A DNA stretch of 64,000 nucleotides from Peromyscus leucopus. Lineage: Eukaryota; Chordata; Mammalia; Rodentia; Cricetidae. Location: NCBI RefSeq assembly GCF_004664715.2, contig NC_051082.1, positions 8,624,498-8,688,497 of the forward strand, given 5' to 3'. Each line of letters starts with the position of its first letter. The stretch's first letter is position 1. This document shows, piece by piece, positions 20,803-31,864 of this stretch. The translations under genes and the position numbers were made by a program. A model generated the notes under the pieces. It did no database searches, had not been told where the DNA came from, and saw only the letters and a program-made list of their open reading frames with translations.

Positions 20803-21775
20803 GGCTAGAGGGTGGCATTGTCCTTTTGGAATTGCCCATGGAAATGCCACAAGCTCTCAGACTCTCCCGGGCATAGTCCCTGTCCTGCTGTGGGTGCCGA
20901 GGGCAGTTGGTAGAAGGCTAGAGAATCTGATGTTTCCCACAAGTTCCACAGAAGACAAGTGGGGGCGTGGGATTCTGAGTGTCCTTTGGAAACTTGTGGT
21001 CAGAGCTGAGAGGCATTGGGGGTTAGCCTCCTGAGATCCGTCGGAGGATACCCAGGACAGCCTGGCCACAGGGTGGGGGTGTCGTTTGTGCCTTGACTTT
21101 GATGAAAGCTCAGAGCCCTTGCTCCTTCATCCGTGAAGCAGGGAGGGAGACAGCACCTGAACTTTAGAACAGTCTCAGGAATTCAGAGAGTGAATCGTCA
21201 GCCGCGGAGGCTCTGTGGTAAAGTGTAGAGTGTGGCGATGGAGACATCAGTGGAGGCTTTAGTCAGTAGGTAGTTAACGACTTAATGATTGAACTGCTGT
21301 CCAGACTGCATTTTCCCTAAGGACGGTGAGGGGCTTTACTTAAAGATCAACGTGATTTCTTCTTACCCACACGCCTTCTGGAGGAGCTGGAAGCTGCTCT
21401 GTGCTGGAGTCTGTGTAGCGGCAGGAGGCAGTTGAGCTTGCGTGTGGCTCCCATTTTCTCTGAGTGTACGTTGAGCTGGGGAACTAGGAAGCAGAGTATG
21501 TTGTCCAAGGAAGAATTTGGGGAGATGCTTGCTCAGTGCTGCCCTGTGCCGGCCCTGTAGACTGTCACTGTGTGGAGGATGTGCGCTGTCCAGACTCATG
21601 TAATCAACGTGGCGGTGATCAGAGCCCCTGGGTCCTCTGGCTGTCAGTGCTGGTCTGTATAATGTGAATAACGTGGCTTGAGCAGGAGCACAGAGCTGAG
21701 GCAGAGGGTCACACTTCAGTCTAATGCAGGAGCTGCAGAAGACCATGGAAATATCGTGTACTTGTTTCTTATTTG
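20803..21775. other. Unique intronic stretch
   Basis: Nothing recognised; open frames on the minus strand here show no family resemblance. Confidence 0.45.
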
Positions 21776-21917
21776 ATGTTTTTTAAAGAAAGTCTCATTA
21801 CATAGCTCAGACAGGCTTCAAATTCATGAAGTAGCTCAGGCTATCTTTTTACCCTTGAGATCCTCCTACCTCAGCTTCTTGGGTGCTGGGATTCTAAGTG
21901 TGTTCTACCATGCCTGC
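21776..21917 (-). mobile_element. SINE B4
   Basis: AGTCTCATTACATAGCTCAG, GATCCTCCTACCTCAGCTTC and GGTGCTGGGATTCTAAGTGT. Confidence 0.8.
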
Positions 21918-21921
21918 GATT

Positions 21922-22296
21922 TTAATTTTACTTTTGCATGTGTGTGGGTATGTGATGTGCAGTGGTGTGTGTGTGTGTGTGCACACACGTGCGCGCGCAT
22001 AATGTGCGTATGCCTGTGGAGATCAGAGGCTAATGTCATGTTATCTTCTTCAGTTACACCCCCCCCCCCAATACACCGTATACTGAAGCCGAGTCTCAAT
22101 TTGAACTCAGAGCTGGCTGATTTGGCTTGTACACCCAGCTGGGTTGCTCTGGGGGGGAATCTCCTGCCTCCGCCTCTTGAGAGCTGAGCTTGTGATTGGG
22201 CCCTTCTTCTCCCACAGCTTCCACATGTATGCTGGGGATCCAAACTCTGGTCCTCAGGCAATCCCTGTCCGTGCAGAGCCGTCTCTCCAGCCCCAC
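21922..22296 (-). mobile_element. SINE, B3/B4 composite
   Basis: Alternating TG/CG tail, GGAGATCAGAGGCTAATGTC, GAATCTCCTGCCTCCGCCTC, GGGGATCCAAACTCTGGTCC and CCGTCTCTCCAGCCCC. It includes a poly-C run at 22061-22069. Confidence 0.75.
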
Positions 22297-22449
22297 TCCC
22301 AGGGTCTATGACAAGGTGCTGAGCAAGAAGGCAGGGGCATCTAGGAAGCTGAGTGTTCAAGGAACTATTGGACAGACACAGAACGGCCGGCTTCCCTCAT
22401 CTCTCTGCTTGGTTCGCTGGGTACTCCGTGTGAACGGTCCAACCCATTC

Positions 22450-22605
22450 CTTGAGGTGACTTCACACGGCTGTCATTATCCTTATGTAATGGTCAAGGAA
22501 CTGGAGGCCGGGATCCGAACTGCCATGGGCAGCTAGTCAGTATCAGAACCTGGTGGTCCAGACTCTAGTGTCTGAACCTGCACCCTCTGAGCTCTCCTGG
22601 TATAG
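22450..22605 (+). mobile_element. MIR SINE
   Basis: TTATCCTTATGTAATGGTCA, AGGAACTGGAGGCCGGGATC, GGCAGCTAGTCAGTATCAGA and TGGTCCAGACTCTAGTGTCT align to the MIR core and 3' part. Confidence 0.65.
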
Positions 22606-23440
22606 ACAGTGATGCTGTGGAAGACTTAGCTTCCAGGTGCATCTGCCACGGTGACCCAGCATTGTAAAAAGGAGCTGCCTGTGATGGCCTGGTGTACATG
22701 CAGAGGGACCCTATGCCTGTGATGACCTGGTACAGGCTCTTTAGTCTTAAGACTCCTGGGCACACCTGCGGACTCCTGTTTACCCTTTAAAAGCTCAACT
22801 TTCTGTCCCTCAATCTTCTCTTTCAACGGCTTGTTTAATATGAGGAGAGTCCTGGTTCCTAAGAACATCTCTGCAAAGGGCAGAGCAGCAAGGCTTGGGC
22901 AGATGGCAGCCCGGGCGTTGGGCGCTGTGGGAGCATTCACTGCGTTTTGAACAAGCTCCAGCTAAATGCTGATGTGAGGCCTCCGTCAGTCTCCGCTCCA
23001 CAGAAGTCACTTGGCGGACTTTTCATGTCGGCTACTTGTCATTTTTCTGACTATTTAGAGAGCAGGGGCTCGATCCCTTCCCTAGGAAACAGTGTGCATT
23101 ACAAGGGGGCTGCTGTTGTCGCGGACTGGAGTGCTTTTCTTTCTCCTCCCACTCCCCTCCTTCTCAGTGCCCGGCAGCCTGACCCTACCCTGATTATCTA
23201 AGACGGTCTAATAGGCATGGCTGACATCAGTCCCCGGGGACAGACACTGCCTGGCTCAGGCTGGGATGCAGGGAAGGGTTGCGTGGGTTTTGCAGATTCA
23301 AAGGCTTTGGGGCTCCTGGAAGGGGTTGTGCCTTTCCCGAAGGCAGAATGGCTTTATACAGCTGATCGCCAAGCAGAAGTAGAGCGCAGCCATATCCAGG
23401 AGCAGTTAGCCTGTGTGTGGGTTAGAAGAATGTAGGATGT
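22606..23440. other. Unique intronic stretch
   Basis: Nothing recognised. Confidence 0.45.
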
Positions 23441-23516
23441 ATTCATTCATTCATTCATCCATCCATCCATCCATCCATCCATCCATCCATCCATCCATCC
23501 ATCCATTCATTCATTC
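23441..23516. repeat. (ATCC)n tetranucleotide repeat
   Basis: ATTC units flank a core of pure ATCC units. Confidence 0.97.
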
Positions 23517-23579
23517 TTCCTCTCTACCTCCCACTATCCTCCTCACCTTTTAGCTGTCTTTCTGCCCATCTATTCAGCT

Positions 23580-23850
23580 ACTTAACCGTCTGTCAATCTA
23601 TCCACCAGTTCAACTCTGCACCTATCCATCCATCAGTCTGTCTCACCCGAGTATCCATGTACCTAACCATTTTTTTAAATCCATCCACCCACCCACCCAT
23701 CCATCTGCCCATCCATTCATCCATATATCCCTTATCTACCCATCCATTTACTTACCCATCATTTCACCTACCCTTCTCCCCGCCCACTCATCCATGCAGC
23801 TACCCACCTGTCCATCTCCCATACATCTGTCCACCCATCTATCTAATCTG
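23580..23850. repeat. Degenerate CCAT/CTGT array
   Basis: Continues the ATCC theme with CCACCCACCCATCC and CCATCTGCCCATCC variants. Confidence 0.85.
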
Positions 23851-23861
23851 TAGATATTTAG

Positions 23862-24190
23862 AACCACCTCTGCACCGAGTGCTCCCCAGTATGCTGGGGA
23901 TTTAGAGCCGAGTGCTCTGCTGTGGACTACGCCATTCGAGGATGGAGACGGTTGGTAAACTATCCAAAAAAGAAACAATTTGAGAACCTGATAAACACCG
24001 TGAAGACAGTGGTGAGAGAGAGCCACACAGCTGGGCAGTTGCAGGAGGTTTGTCCAAGGAAGTAACATGTCATTACCGACAGCCAAAGTGGGAGGGGATG
24101 GTAGAAAGAGTGCCCTAGACAGAGAATGGAGCCATGAATGATGGAGTATGTTTTGCTTGGGGGAAATGAACTTGATTTCTGGTATCTGCA
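23862..24190. other. Non-repetitive island between two CCAT arrays
   Basis: Possibly an old L2-type remnant (CAACTAGTG-free, AT-moderate); no coding signal. Confidence 0.3.
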
Positions 24191-24204
24191 GGCACAACAG
24201 CTGT

Positions 24205-24615
24205 ATGCCCATCTATCTGTGCACACAATCATCCACTAGTGCACTCATCCATGTACCCCTTCATCCCACTGTGTGCCCTTCAGTTATGGACATCCAGCCA
24301 TCACCCGAGTTGATCCATGCTTCCAACCTGTCCACCCATGAACTATCTACATGAACTGCTACCCATCTGTTAACCAATCTACTTGATATCTATATAACCC
24401 ACTGTCCACTTGTGCACCCCTCCATCTGTGTGCCTGCTTGTGCATCCATATACCCCCTCCACCCATCTGTATGTCCACCCATGCCTCCATATACCCCTCC
24501 ATCCATCTGCCTGCCCGCGTCACCATTCTCATACCCCTCCATTCATGTTTGCTTATCCGTCGGCCCATCCACCAACCATCCATGCACCCCTCTATCTGTC
24601 TGTGCATCTAACAGA
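24205..24615. repeat. Second degenerate CCAT-type array
   Basis: Irregular CCATCTGT, CACCCCTCCAT and CCATGCA words with no fixed long period; compositionally the same as 23580-23850. Confidence 0.8.
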
Positions 24616-25309
24616 CGTTTGTAGACAGGCTGCTTCATGTCAGGCTCCTGGACCTGGATGTGAACCACAGACGTCCCTCACTCAGTCTCTTAGCAGCATG
24701 TATGATCAGTCTACTTCCCCCTTTTTTGAAATGTCCCCCTCGCTTGGTTTCTGAGAAAGTGTTCTCCCCTGCTATCCGCTTTTCTTTTTGTGATGGAATG
24801 CATTATCTGCATCTTAAATTTCACTTGCTAAGAATGGGTCCCTTTCTCTAACATTGCTCTTTCCTCCACAGTAAGTGATCCTCCCCACTAATGGTTCAGT
24901 CAGAGACTAACTCGGGGCCTTTTCACCTGCTGTTCCCTGGAGCTTTCTAACTCTCTCCATAGGGCTCCTACGAAACATTTCGTATTCTGACTTGTGTGCT
25001 TTTCTTCAGAAAGTCATCCTGTCCTTCGACCCCAAGTGGCACCGCCACTTTCCCTTGGAAGTCTAGGTTTTAAACACATATTTATTTTATGTGGATTTCA
25101 CATCTCTCTCGTTCCACATCTGTAGACCCCTCTGTTCACCAAGGTGGCTCTGTCACATCTCCCAGAGCCTGGTCTTCTATGAAGGATTTGTAGGAACAAA
25201 ATGTCTTTAGAAATCTTATGTCTTGAGGGATGTTATGTTTCCAACTACAAATGAGGTAGGTAAGGCCACATCAGAAAAGGAGGTGAGAGCAGCATCTGAT
25301 GTGGGTCTC
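24616..25309. other. Unique intronic stretch
   Basis: Nothing definite. Confidence 0.4.
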
Positions 25310-25500
25310 TAACTCAGTCCAGGCCCCGTGTTAGGGGTTTCCATGTGTCCTTTCCTTTAATTCTCCCAGGATCAGTACAAACTGGGTGCTGGTTTTCCCC
25401 CAATTCTGCAGTGAAGAGACTGAGGCAGAAAGAGGTTATGTCACATGCCGGCAGAGAATCTGAGCCTAGACCTGGTCCTTAAATTCATGTTCCCTCATCT
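25310..25500 (+). mobile_element. MIR SINE
   Basis: TTTAATTCTCCCAGGATCAG, TTCTGCAGTGAAGAGACTGA, GGCAGAAAGAGGTTATGTCA and ATCTGAGCCTAGACCTGGTC follow MIR order. Confidence 0.65.
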
Positions 25501-25849
25501 TAATTCAGCAGGGCTCAGATGTAACAAAAACCTCAGTGACAGATTATGGCTGTTCAGGAGTGTGGCTTGAGGGCTAGTGAGCTCTCTTGCTTTGAATCGG
25601 GAGGTTGACCAGATGACCCACATGTGAACTTCTGATCCTGGTCTTCTGAAAGGTCCCTAGTGTTAGTGGATGCTGGGTGTGTTGTTACAGATCTGAGGTC
25701 CTTCTGAGCGGAGTCCCTGGGTGGGTGAGGAAGGGCACTTCTTTCCTTTGAGATGGAGTGGTGGCACCTAGGCCTTGGCCCCAAGCCTCCCAGTTTCTTC
25801 CTGTTTCTGCTTCCCCAGGATCTGCAGCCAGAGCCTGGCTTTTCAAATT

Positions 25850-25930
25850 GGCTTCAAAGATAACGATCTGATTTAGTGATTTATCTGATTAGGCTTAAAT
25901 GTATTTATTACATGTTTAAACATATCCCGG
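25850..25930. promoter_or_regulatory. Candidate enhancer-like AT-rich block
   Basis: Unique sequence with opposed GATA words (AGATAACGATCTG and TTATCTGATTAGG) within 35 bp, followed by TTTATTACATG. Function is inferred. Confidence 0.25.
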
Positions 25931-26401
25931 CGAGCTGGGGAAAACGAACCACAGGACTGGCCTGGGCTGAATTTCCGGGACCCGCTGGAGCAAGTTCAAG
26001 AAAAACCTAATCTACTTAGAGAAAACCAGAGCTAGGTCTAATCCAATCAGTGTGTTCTTGAGGCAGGACACCCCACCTTCTGCCCGTAACCCTGGTGCCC
26101 CCCGAACCTCCGCCCAGAGTTCAGAAGGGGCCGAGGGTTGAATTCTGGACACTCAGGCCACAGGAACTCAAGCATTTCACATTCTTCCTCCTTACAGAGT
26201 CTGGAAGGAGACTCTTTATGGGCTCTTTATGTATTAAGATAACAGTCACTTCTCTTTATCATACTAACATTGTTCTACCTATAAGAATTTTGGAAAAATC
26301 AAGAAAAAATACATTAAAAACAACCAAATCACCAGTCTTGCCTGCATTGACATTGTAAGGGGAAATCTTTAAGTGCTGTAAAAATTATTTGAGAAAGCTC
26401 T

Positions 26402-26439
26402 GACTGTATTTTATTTATTTACCTATTTACTGGTTTATT

Positions 26440-26483
<44 letters not shown>

Positions 26484-26657
26484 TGTATGAGTGTGTGTAT
26501 GTGTGTGTGTTCCACAGTGCATGTGTGGAGGTCCGTGGACCACTTTGTGGGGTTGGTGCTCTCCTTTGATCTTTCCAGGGGCTCTGGGCATTGAACCCCA
26601 GTTGTCAGGCATGTACAGCAGACACCTTTATCCACTGAGTCACCTTGTTGGCCCCTG
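26402..26657 (-). mobile_element. SINE B3 with (GT)n tail
   Basis: Tail (GT)18 at 26441-26476 with an imperfect extension to 26510, then CATGTGTGGAGGTCCGTGGA, GGGCATTGAACCCCAGTTGT and CCACTGAGTCACCTTGTTGG. Confidence 0.85.
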
Positions 26658-26854
26658 TGATTCCATTTTAATTATAATATTCTGAACACCCCAGAATATT
26701 GTTGTTTTTGAGATAGTCTTACTATGTAGCCCAGGCTGGCCTTGAACTCAGGTCCCTGTGATTCCATTTTAATTATAATATTCTGAACGCCCCAGAATAT
26801 GGTGTTTTTTGAGATAGTCTTACTATGTAGCCCAGGCTGGCCTTGAACTCAGGC
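26653..26854. repeat. 101-bp tandem duplication
   Basis: Copy 1 at 26653-26753 and copy 2 at 26754-26854 differ at only a few positions. Each holds CCCTGTGATTCC, an ATAATATTCTGAAC block and a reversed B4 segment ending CCTTGAACTCAGG. Confidence 0.95.
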
Positions 26855-26920
26855 TCCTCCTGCCCCTGCCTCCCTAGTACTGAGATGGCAGACTTCTGCC
26901 CCGACACCTGGCTCTGACAT
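26800..26920 (-). mobile_element. SINE B4 (complete copy; partial copy at 26700-26750)
   Basis: GAGATAGTCTTACTATGTAG, CCCAGGCTGGCCTTGAACTC, CTCCTGCCCCTGCCTCC and CGACACCTGGCTCTG. Its 3' portion is duplicated upstream by the 101-bp event. Confidence 0.82.
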
Positions 26921-27207
26921 CCCTGGCTCCAAAGACACTTGCCTTGTGTTGCATCAGCTAGGGGATGTGAACAGCGGGACCGAGGGTGAGCCTAGAAGTC
27001 ACCCCAATAAAGATAAAGCCTCAGACATTTGTCAGTCACAGCTCAGGTGACAGGCTCCAGTTCAGTACTTCTGAGTTCCCTTTATCGCCTGGGGGTGGCT
27101 CCTAGCAGAAAGGTACCAGGTCAACCAAACTGTGAAGTTTCCTCCTATCTCGGTGGGTCCAATGCCATCAACATTTTGATTTTTTGCAGTTTATAGATGA
27201 GGATTTT

Positions 27208-27210
<3 letters not shown>
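26921..27210. other. Unique intronic stretch
   Basis: Nothing recognised. Confidence 0.4.
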
Positions 27211-27270
<60 letters not shown>

Positions 27271-27273
27271 GAG
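27211..27273. repeat. (AG)n microsatellite
   Basis: Pure to 27257, then one AAAG and one AGGAG interruption. Confidence 0.97.
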
Positions 27274-27664
27274 AACGCTTGCATCTTGTCCTTGACCAGG
27301 CCACACAGCCTCTATCCTGGTTCATAGTCACGGGTTACAACCTCATTGTAAGACTACCATCTCCCCTGGGAGGAACCAAGGTCAGGAGGAAAAATCTTTG
27401 TGAAGCCAAATGGAGACACTGAGATTTGACTTCAACTGTGTGACCCTAGAGATCTGCTTGTAATCCCCACCCAGTGTACACCCTAAGGAGGATGCTGCAA
27501 GCCAGAGTAGGGTGGCCGAGGTCCCAGGCCCTGAAGAACGTGGATCTTCATCCATTCTCTTAGCTCCCAAGGTCTTATGGGTAGTGTTCACCTGTGTTGA
27601 CATGCATATATGAGGGTGTTCATGGGGCCACTAAGGGGTCAAATTCAGATTTTAGAATATGAGA
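27274..27664. other. Unique intronic stretch
   Basis: Nothing recognised. Confidence 0.4.
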
Positions 27665-27668
27665 TCCA

Positions 27669-27880
27669 CCCCCCCCTCCCTCCCTCCCCCTCTCCCCCTC
27701 TCTCCCCCCTATTTCTCTTGCCTTCCTTCCTTCCTTTGTTCTCCTTTTCTTTTCTTTCTTTCTGCTAGGGTCTCAGCCTATAAGTAACCCAGGCTGGCCT
27801 TGAACTCTTAATCTTCCTGCTTCAGCCTCCAGAGCAAGTGCTGGGACCACAGACCTGCATCTTCATGCCCAGCTGGGGGC
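27669..27880 (-). mobile_element. SINE B4 with pyrimidine-rich tail
   Basis: CCCTCC/TTCC tract (27669-27760), then AGGGTCTCAGCCTATAAGTA, ACCCAGGCTGGCCTTGAACT and GTGCTGGGACCACAGACCTG. Confidence 0.82.
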
Positions 27881-27969
27881 CTTCTCTTTTCTGAGTATCC
27901 AGCTTGTCCCAGGCAGGTAACTGTGCACCCAAATGTGTATCAGTTCCAGTAAAAATCCTGCTGCATCCC

Positions 27970-28150
27970 CCACCCCCTTCCCTCTATTTATTGAGTCATT
28001 AATTAGAGGCATCTAATTTCCCACGCTGGTTCATTCTGGGAATGTGGGGAGGGTGATCAAGGCAGAGAATGAGCGAGAGGAATGAGATCATTATCCCCGT
28101 CACACTCTGAGCCTAATGAAGTTTTGCTAGACTGGTTTTGAAATTCAGAG
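27970..28150. promoter_or_regulatory. Candidate conserved non-coding block
   Basis: AT-rich unique sequence with homeodomain-type words (GTCATTAATTAGAGG, ATCTAATTTCC, CCTAATGAAG), an AP-1-like TGAGTCATTA and GATCATTATC. Conservation cannot be tested here. Confidence 0.25.
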
Positions 28151-28764
28151 GCAAAGAGACAGGAAGTCTTTAGGGACATCTCGTCGGCGAAACTCTCTTT
28201 TCCAGGGGAGGAGAGCTGTTCTCAGAAAGGCTGTGAAGTCCTCAGGCGGCGTGTTGAAGCTCTCTCATCCAGGAGAGTTGAAACTTGGTTCGCAGCCGAC
28301 TTCTGAGGTTCCCAGCAAGTTCAGAAAAGTGCAGTCGCTCCATGGTCCAGCCCCGGAAAGCAGGAGTTTATCAGACTAGATGCGTCTGCTTCCGGCAGCT
28401 TCCTTCGTGCCATGTAGTGCATGGGTTGGGAGCCTTCCCTAGGGCTCTGGGCTGGGGTCCCTTGCTGTCACAGCCTCTTAGGAGCTGTTACAGCATCAGC
28501 CATCCCATGTCGCGCTCTCAGCCTCCCTTGTCTCCGCAGAGTGGAGGTGAGGTGGGGTGGAAGAGGAGAGTTGTCCTATGTGTCATAATTAAAATGGTCC
28601 CTAAGCTCAGTACCTGACCCCCCAGGTTGCTGTCTGTGGTGGCAGCTTTTGCCCTCGCCAGGCTCTGGAATGGGCACTGGGCACCCACCATGCATGTAAG
28701 AAGACACCGTTGTTGGAGGAGATGCACAGGTAAACCGATGCCCAAGGTGAGGAGTGATACATAC
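28151..28764. other. Unique intronic stretch
   Basis: Nothing recognised. Confidence 0.45.
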
Positions 28765-29010
28765 CACAGCTGTGGTATGAGTGTAGAGGTCAGAGGACGA
28801 CCTTAGGGCCAGTGCTGGCCTTCCATCTTGTTTGAGGTGTGGTCCCTCTGTTGCTGCCATGCCATCCAGGTCTCGGGGCCTCTCCTGTTCCCGCCCCTGT
28901 CTCCTGGTAGGTGTGCATGGATCACAAACACCTGTGCTGATGTCTGGATTTTTCTGTGGGTCCCGAGGATCTGAACTGGGGTCATCAGGTTTGTGCTTCA
29001 CCCATTGGGG
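28765..29010 (-). mobile_element. SINE, B3/B4 composite
   Basis: GTAGAGGTCAGAGGACGACC, TCTCCTGTTCCCGCCCCTGT, GGATCTGAACTGGGGTCATC and CTTCACCCATTGGGG. Confidence 0.65.
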
Positions 29011-29258
29011 TCACTTCAGCCGCCCATTTCTCAGCTATCATACACAGTATTCCCGGAGCTCATTTTCTGAAAGCTGTGTATCCTGGTGCTCTTCCACACC
29101 AACACATACCAACCCGCCTTGTCCTTTTTCCTGACTGCCTACTATTCCACTGCATAAAGATCTTTATATTATTTGCCTGGTCTCCTGTGGGTGGGCATGG
29201 GGTTTGGCCACAGTCTTTGCTTTGAGGGACATTATTTTACAAATGTCACTTCACACAG
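29011..29258. mobile_element. Possible old L1-type remnant
   Basis: CCTACTATTCCACTGCATAA, TGGGTGGGCATGGGGTTTGG and TTATTTTACAAATGTCACTT resemble a widespread old L1 segment; weak. Confidence 0.3.
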
Positions 29259-29616
29259 TGTCTTCATTAGGGTTTCTATTGCTGTGAGGAGACACCATGA
29301 CCACGGCAACTCTTAGAAGGAAAACATTTAATTGGGGGCTGGCTTACAGTTTCAGAGGTCTGGTTCATTATCACCATGGCAGGGAAGCATGGTGAGGAGC
29401 ATGTGGCGTGCAGGCAGACAGGATGCTGACTGTATCTGGATCAGAAGGCAACGGGAAGTTGATTGAAAAATCACACGAAGGGAAGCTTGAGCAAAAGACC
29501 TCAAACACCCCCCACCCAGTGACACACTTCCTCCAACAAAGCTACCACTACTTCGACAAGGCCATACCTCCTAATAATGTCATTCCCTTTGGGGGCTATT
29601 TTCTTTCAAACTACCA
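29259..29616 (-). mobile_element. MaLR-like LTR with exact 5-bp target duplication
   Basis: TGTCTTCATTAGGGTTTCTA to TTTCAAACTACCA, flanked by CACAG at 29254-29258 and 29617-29621. Internal AGTGACACACTTCCTCCAAC and CATACCTCCTAATAATGTCA. No internal retroviral sequence. Confidence 0.85.
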
Positions 29617-30239
29617 CACAGCATACAGGCTTTGTCATTGCCGACGCAGGGGACTTGTACATTTCAGACTTTCCTGGTTTTGCCGGCCTGCCCACCATGG
29701 CTGTGTCTAACTATATCTATTCTCACATTTTAAGGAAACTTTCTGTTCTTCTGAGTGAGACCAACCCTGTTTCCATGAAGTTAAGAGCCATGTGTAGTTC
29801 CCATGCTGTGGATCCTGGGGCAATAGCCTTTGAGCACTTTATCACTGGGCTGTCTTTTTATTGTTTTCTGAGAGCTTTTTACTTATGAAGGATTTAGCCT
29901 TTAGGTGTGACACAGTAGCAACCATTTTTCCCTTGTAGATCTTAATTTAAACAGTGGGGCCACCATGAAGCAGTGCAGTCAACCCCCGTGATCAAGAGCC
30001 TAGAAGTTGGAGTGACCCATGTACAGAGGGTTTGAGCCCTGCACTCTGAGGGGGTCCTGCTCTGGTTGGCTCGAGACACCAAGGGGGAGTAGAAGCTAAA
30101 GAACCAGGAAGAAAAAGAAGAGAAGGAAGAGTCACCTTGTCATTAGGTGGTAGGAATTCTGGGAAGGATAAGTTCATTAGGTCATTGGAGGGATAATTAT
30201 TCCTCCCACCTCCTGAGCATGGCTTAATCCCCCTTACTT
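29617..30239. other. Unique intronic stretch
   Basis: Nothing recognised. Confidence 0.4.
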
Positions 30240-30418
30240 TTCCACAGGGTCTCTCCCCAAACCTGGAGCTTTGCAGTTCAGCCAGTCTGCTGGCCACTGA
30301 GCTGTCTCAGCCTCCTCAGCACTAGGGTTACAGGCGCGTGCCACTGCACCTGGATCTTACACGAGTCCCTTATGCTGGCACAGCAGATGCTTTACCCAGC
30401 GAACCCTTGGCCAGCCCT
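30240..30418 (-). mobile_element. SINE, B4 composite
   Basis: AGGGTCTCTCCCCAAACCTG, GTTACAGGCGCGTGCCACTG and ACCCAGCGAACCCTTGGCCA. Confidence 0.65.
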
Positions 30419-30458
30419 TCGTTTGTCAGTGAGTGCATCCCCAAAGCCCTTCAGACAT

Positions 30459-30849
30459 CGTCTTAGTTAGGGTTTCCTATTGCTGGGAAGAAACACTGTG
30501 GCTGCGGCAACTCTTACAAAGGAAAACATTTCATTGGGGAATGGTTTACAGTTTCAGAGGTTTAGTCCATTATCATCATGGCGGCATGCAGGCAGACATG
30601 GTGCTGGAGGAGGAGCTGAGAGTTCTACCTCTGGATCCACAGGCAGCAAAAGCAACTAGGTGTTAACTGGGTGTAGCTTGAGCATAGGAGACCTCAAAGC
30701 CCACCTCCACAGTGACACACTTCCCCCGACATGGCCACGCCTTCTTCGACATGGCCACGCCTCCTAATGGTGGAACTCCCTATGGGCCAAGCATTCACAC
30801 ACATGAGTCTATGGCGGGGGGGGGGGTAATGCCTATTCAGACTATCACA
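30459..30849 (-). mobile_element. MaLR-like LTR with exact 5-bp target duplication
   Basis: GTCTTAGTTAGGGTTTCCTA to GACTATCACA, flanked by GACAT at 30454-30458 and 30850-30854. The expected TG end is mutated to CG. Contains a poly-G run at 30815-30825 and an internal near-repeat of GACATGGCCACGCC. Confidence 0.87.
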
Positions 30850-30854
30850 GACAT

Positions 30855-31607
30855 GTCACCAATGCCACAACTGTTATTCTTACTTTGTGGTGCTGGGGAC
30901 TGTACCTGGGGTCCCCTGCCCGGTGCTAAAGCTGCTTCCCTTCCATGAAGGTTGGCAGAAGGGCTGAGAATGGTAAGGGACGATGCCATATGTATGCTGC
31001 TGTCACCCATGGTCAGGCTGTTGATGGGAGAGGTGGCAATAGAGGGAACAGAGCCAGGCAGGAGGGCGAAAATGGCCTTGGACACAGCTTAGGTGCCGTT
31101 GAAGGAACAGTGTTTTGTCCCCTGGGGAGGCCTCTACATGGGTGGCTTTGATGAGAGACTCGTGCCCTGGTTGGAAGCAGGAAGATGCCTTCTTCCTTGA
31201 TCTGATGCAGGCTTTTAGCATACCGGCTTTGATCTTGGAAAAACATCTCACTACTGTTCCCTGACCATCATTCCCATGCACCCCTGGCCTTTGTCGAGTG
31301 TATTAGCCTCACTAATTTCTTTAGGTCTGATCTTCTCTTTCCCCAAAGCAAGAGAAACAAAACCCCAAATAAATCCTGTGACAGTCTGGGATGGGCAGGT
31401 GGTCTGGGGCGGGGCGTCTGCCGTAGCTGTGGGGGGAAAGTGGCTGCTTTCTTGGTAATCAGTTATCGCCTCGTTTTCTGTTTTCTGTTTTCATTTGTGT
31501 GTGGCACGTGTTGGTGAATGCGTGGTTTGCACATCTGGTGCTCAGCTCCCAACACAGGCTCCCTAAAAGGAAAAGCGATTGAGACAGGAGGATTAGAACT
31601 GGGAGGA
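30855..31607. other. Unique intronic stretch
   Basis: Nothing recognised. Confidence 0.45.
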
Positions 31608-31864
31608 CGTGTGTGTGTGTGTGTGTGTGTGTTCGTGTGGGAGCCTGAGGTTAGTATAGGGAATTGATCACCCTTCCATATTATTTGTTGAGGCAGGGCC
31701 TTGGTCAAACCAAGAGCTCTGGGCATGGTCTCTCTCTACCTTCTGAATCTAGAATTATAAATGGGTTGCCACACCCACCCAGCATTTGTGTGGATTTCTG
31801 AGACCCAGACTCAGGTCTTCATGCCTGCACAAGGTCTTTTAACTACTGAATCATCTGCCAGCCC
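31608..31864 (-). mobile_element. SINE, B4 composite with (GT)n tail
   Basis: GT tail (31611-31632), TTGTTGAGGCAGGGCCTTGG, GACCCAGACTCAGGTCTTCA and CTGAATCATCTGCCAGCCC. Confidence 0.75.

Noticed and set aside
21905..22360. 151-codon minus-strand open frame
   Set aside because: Lies entirely within a reversed composite SINE and its TG tail.
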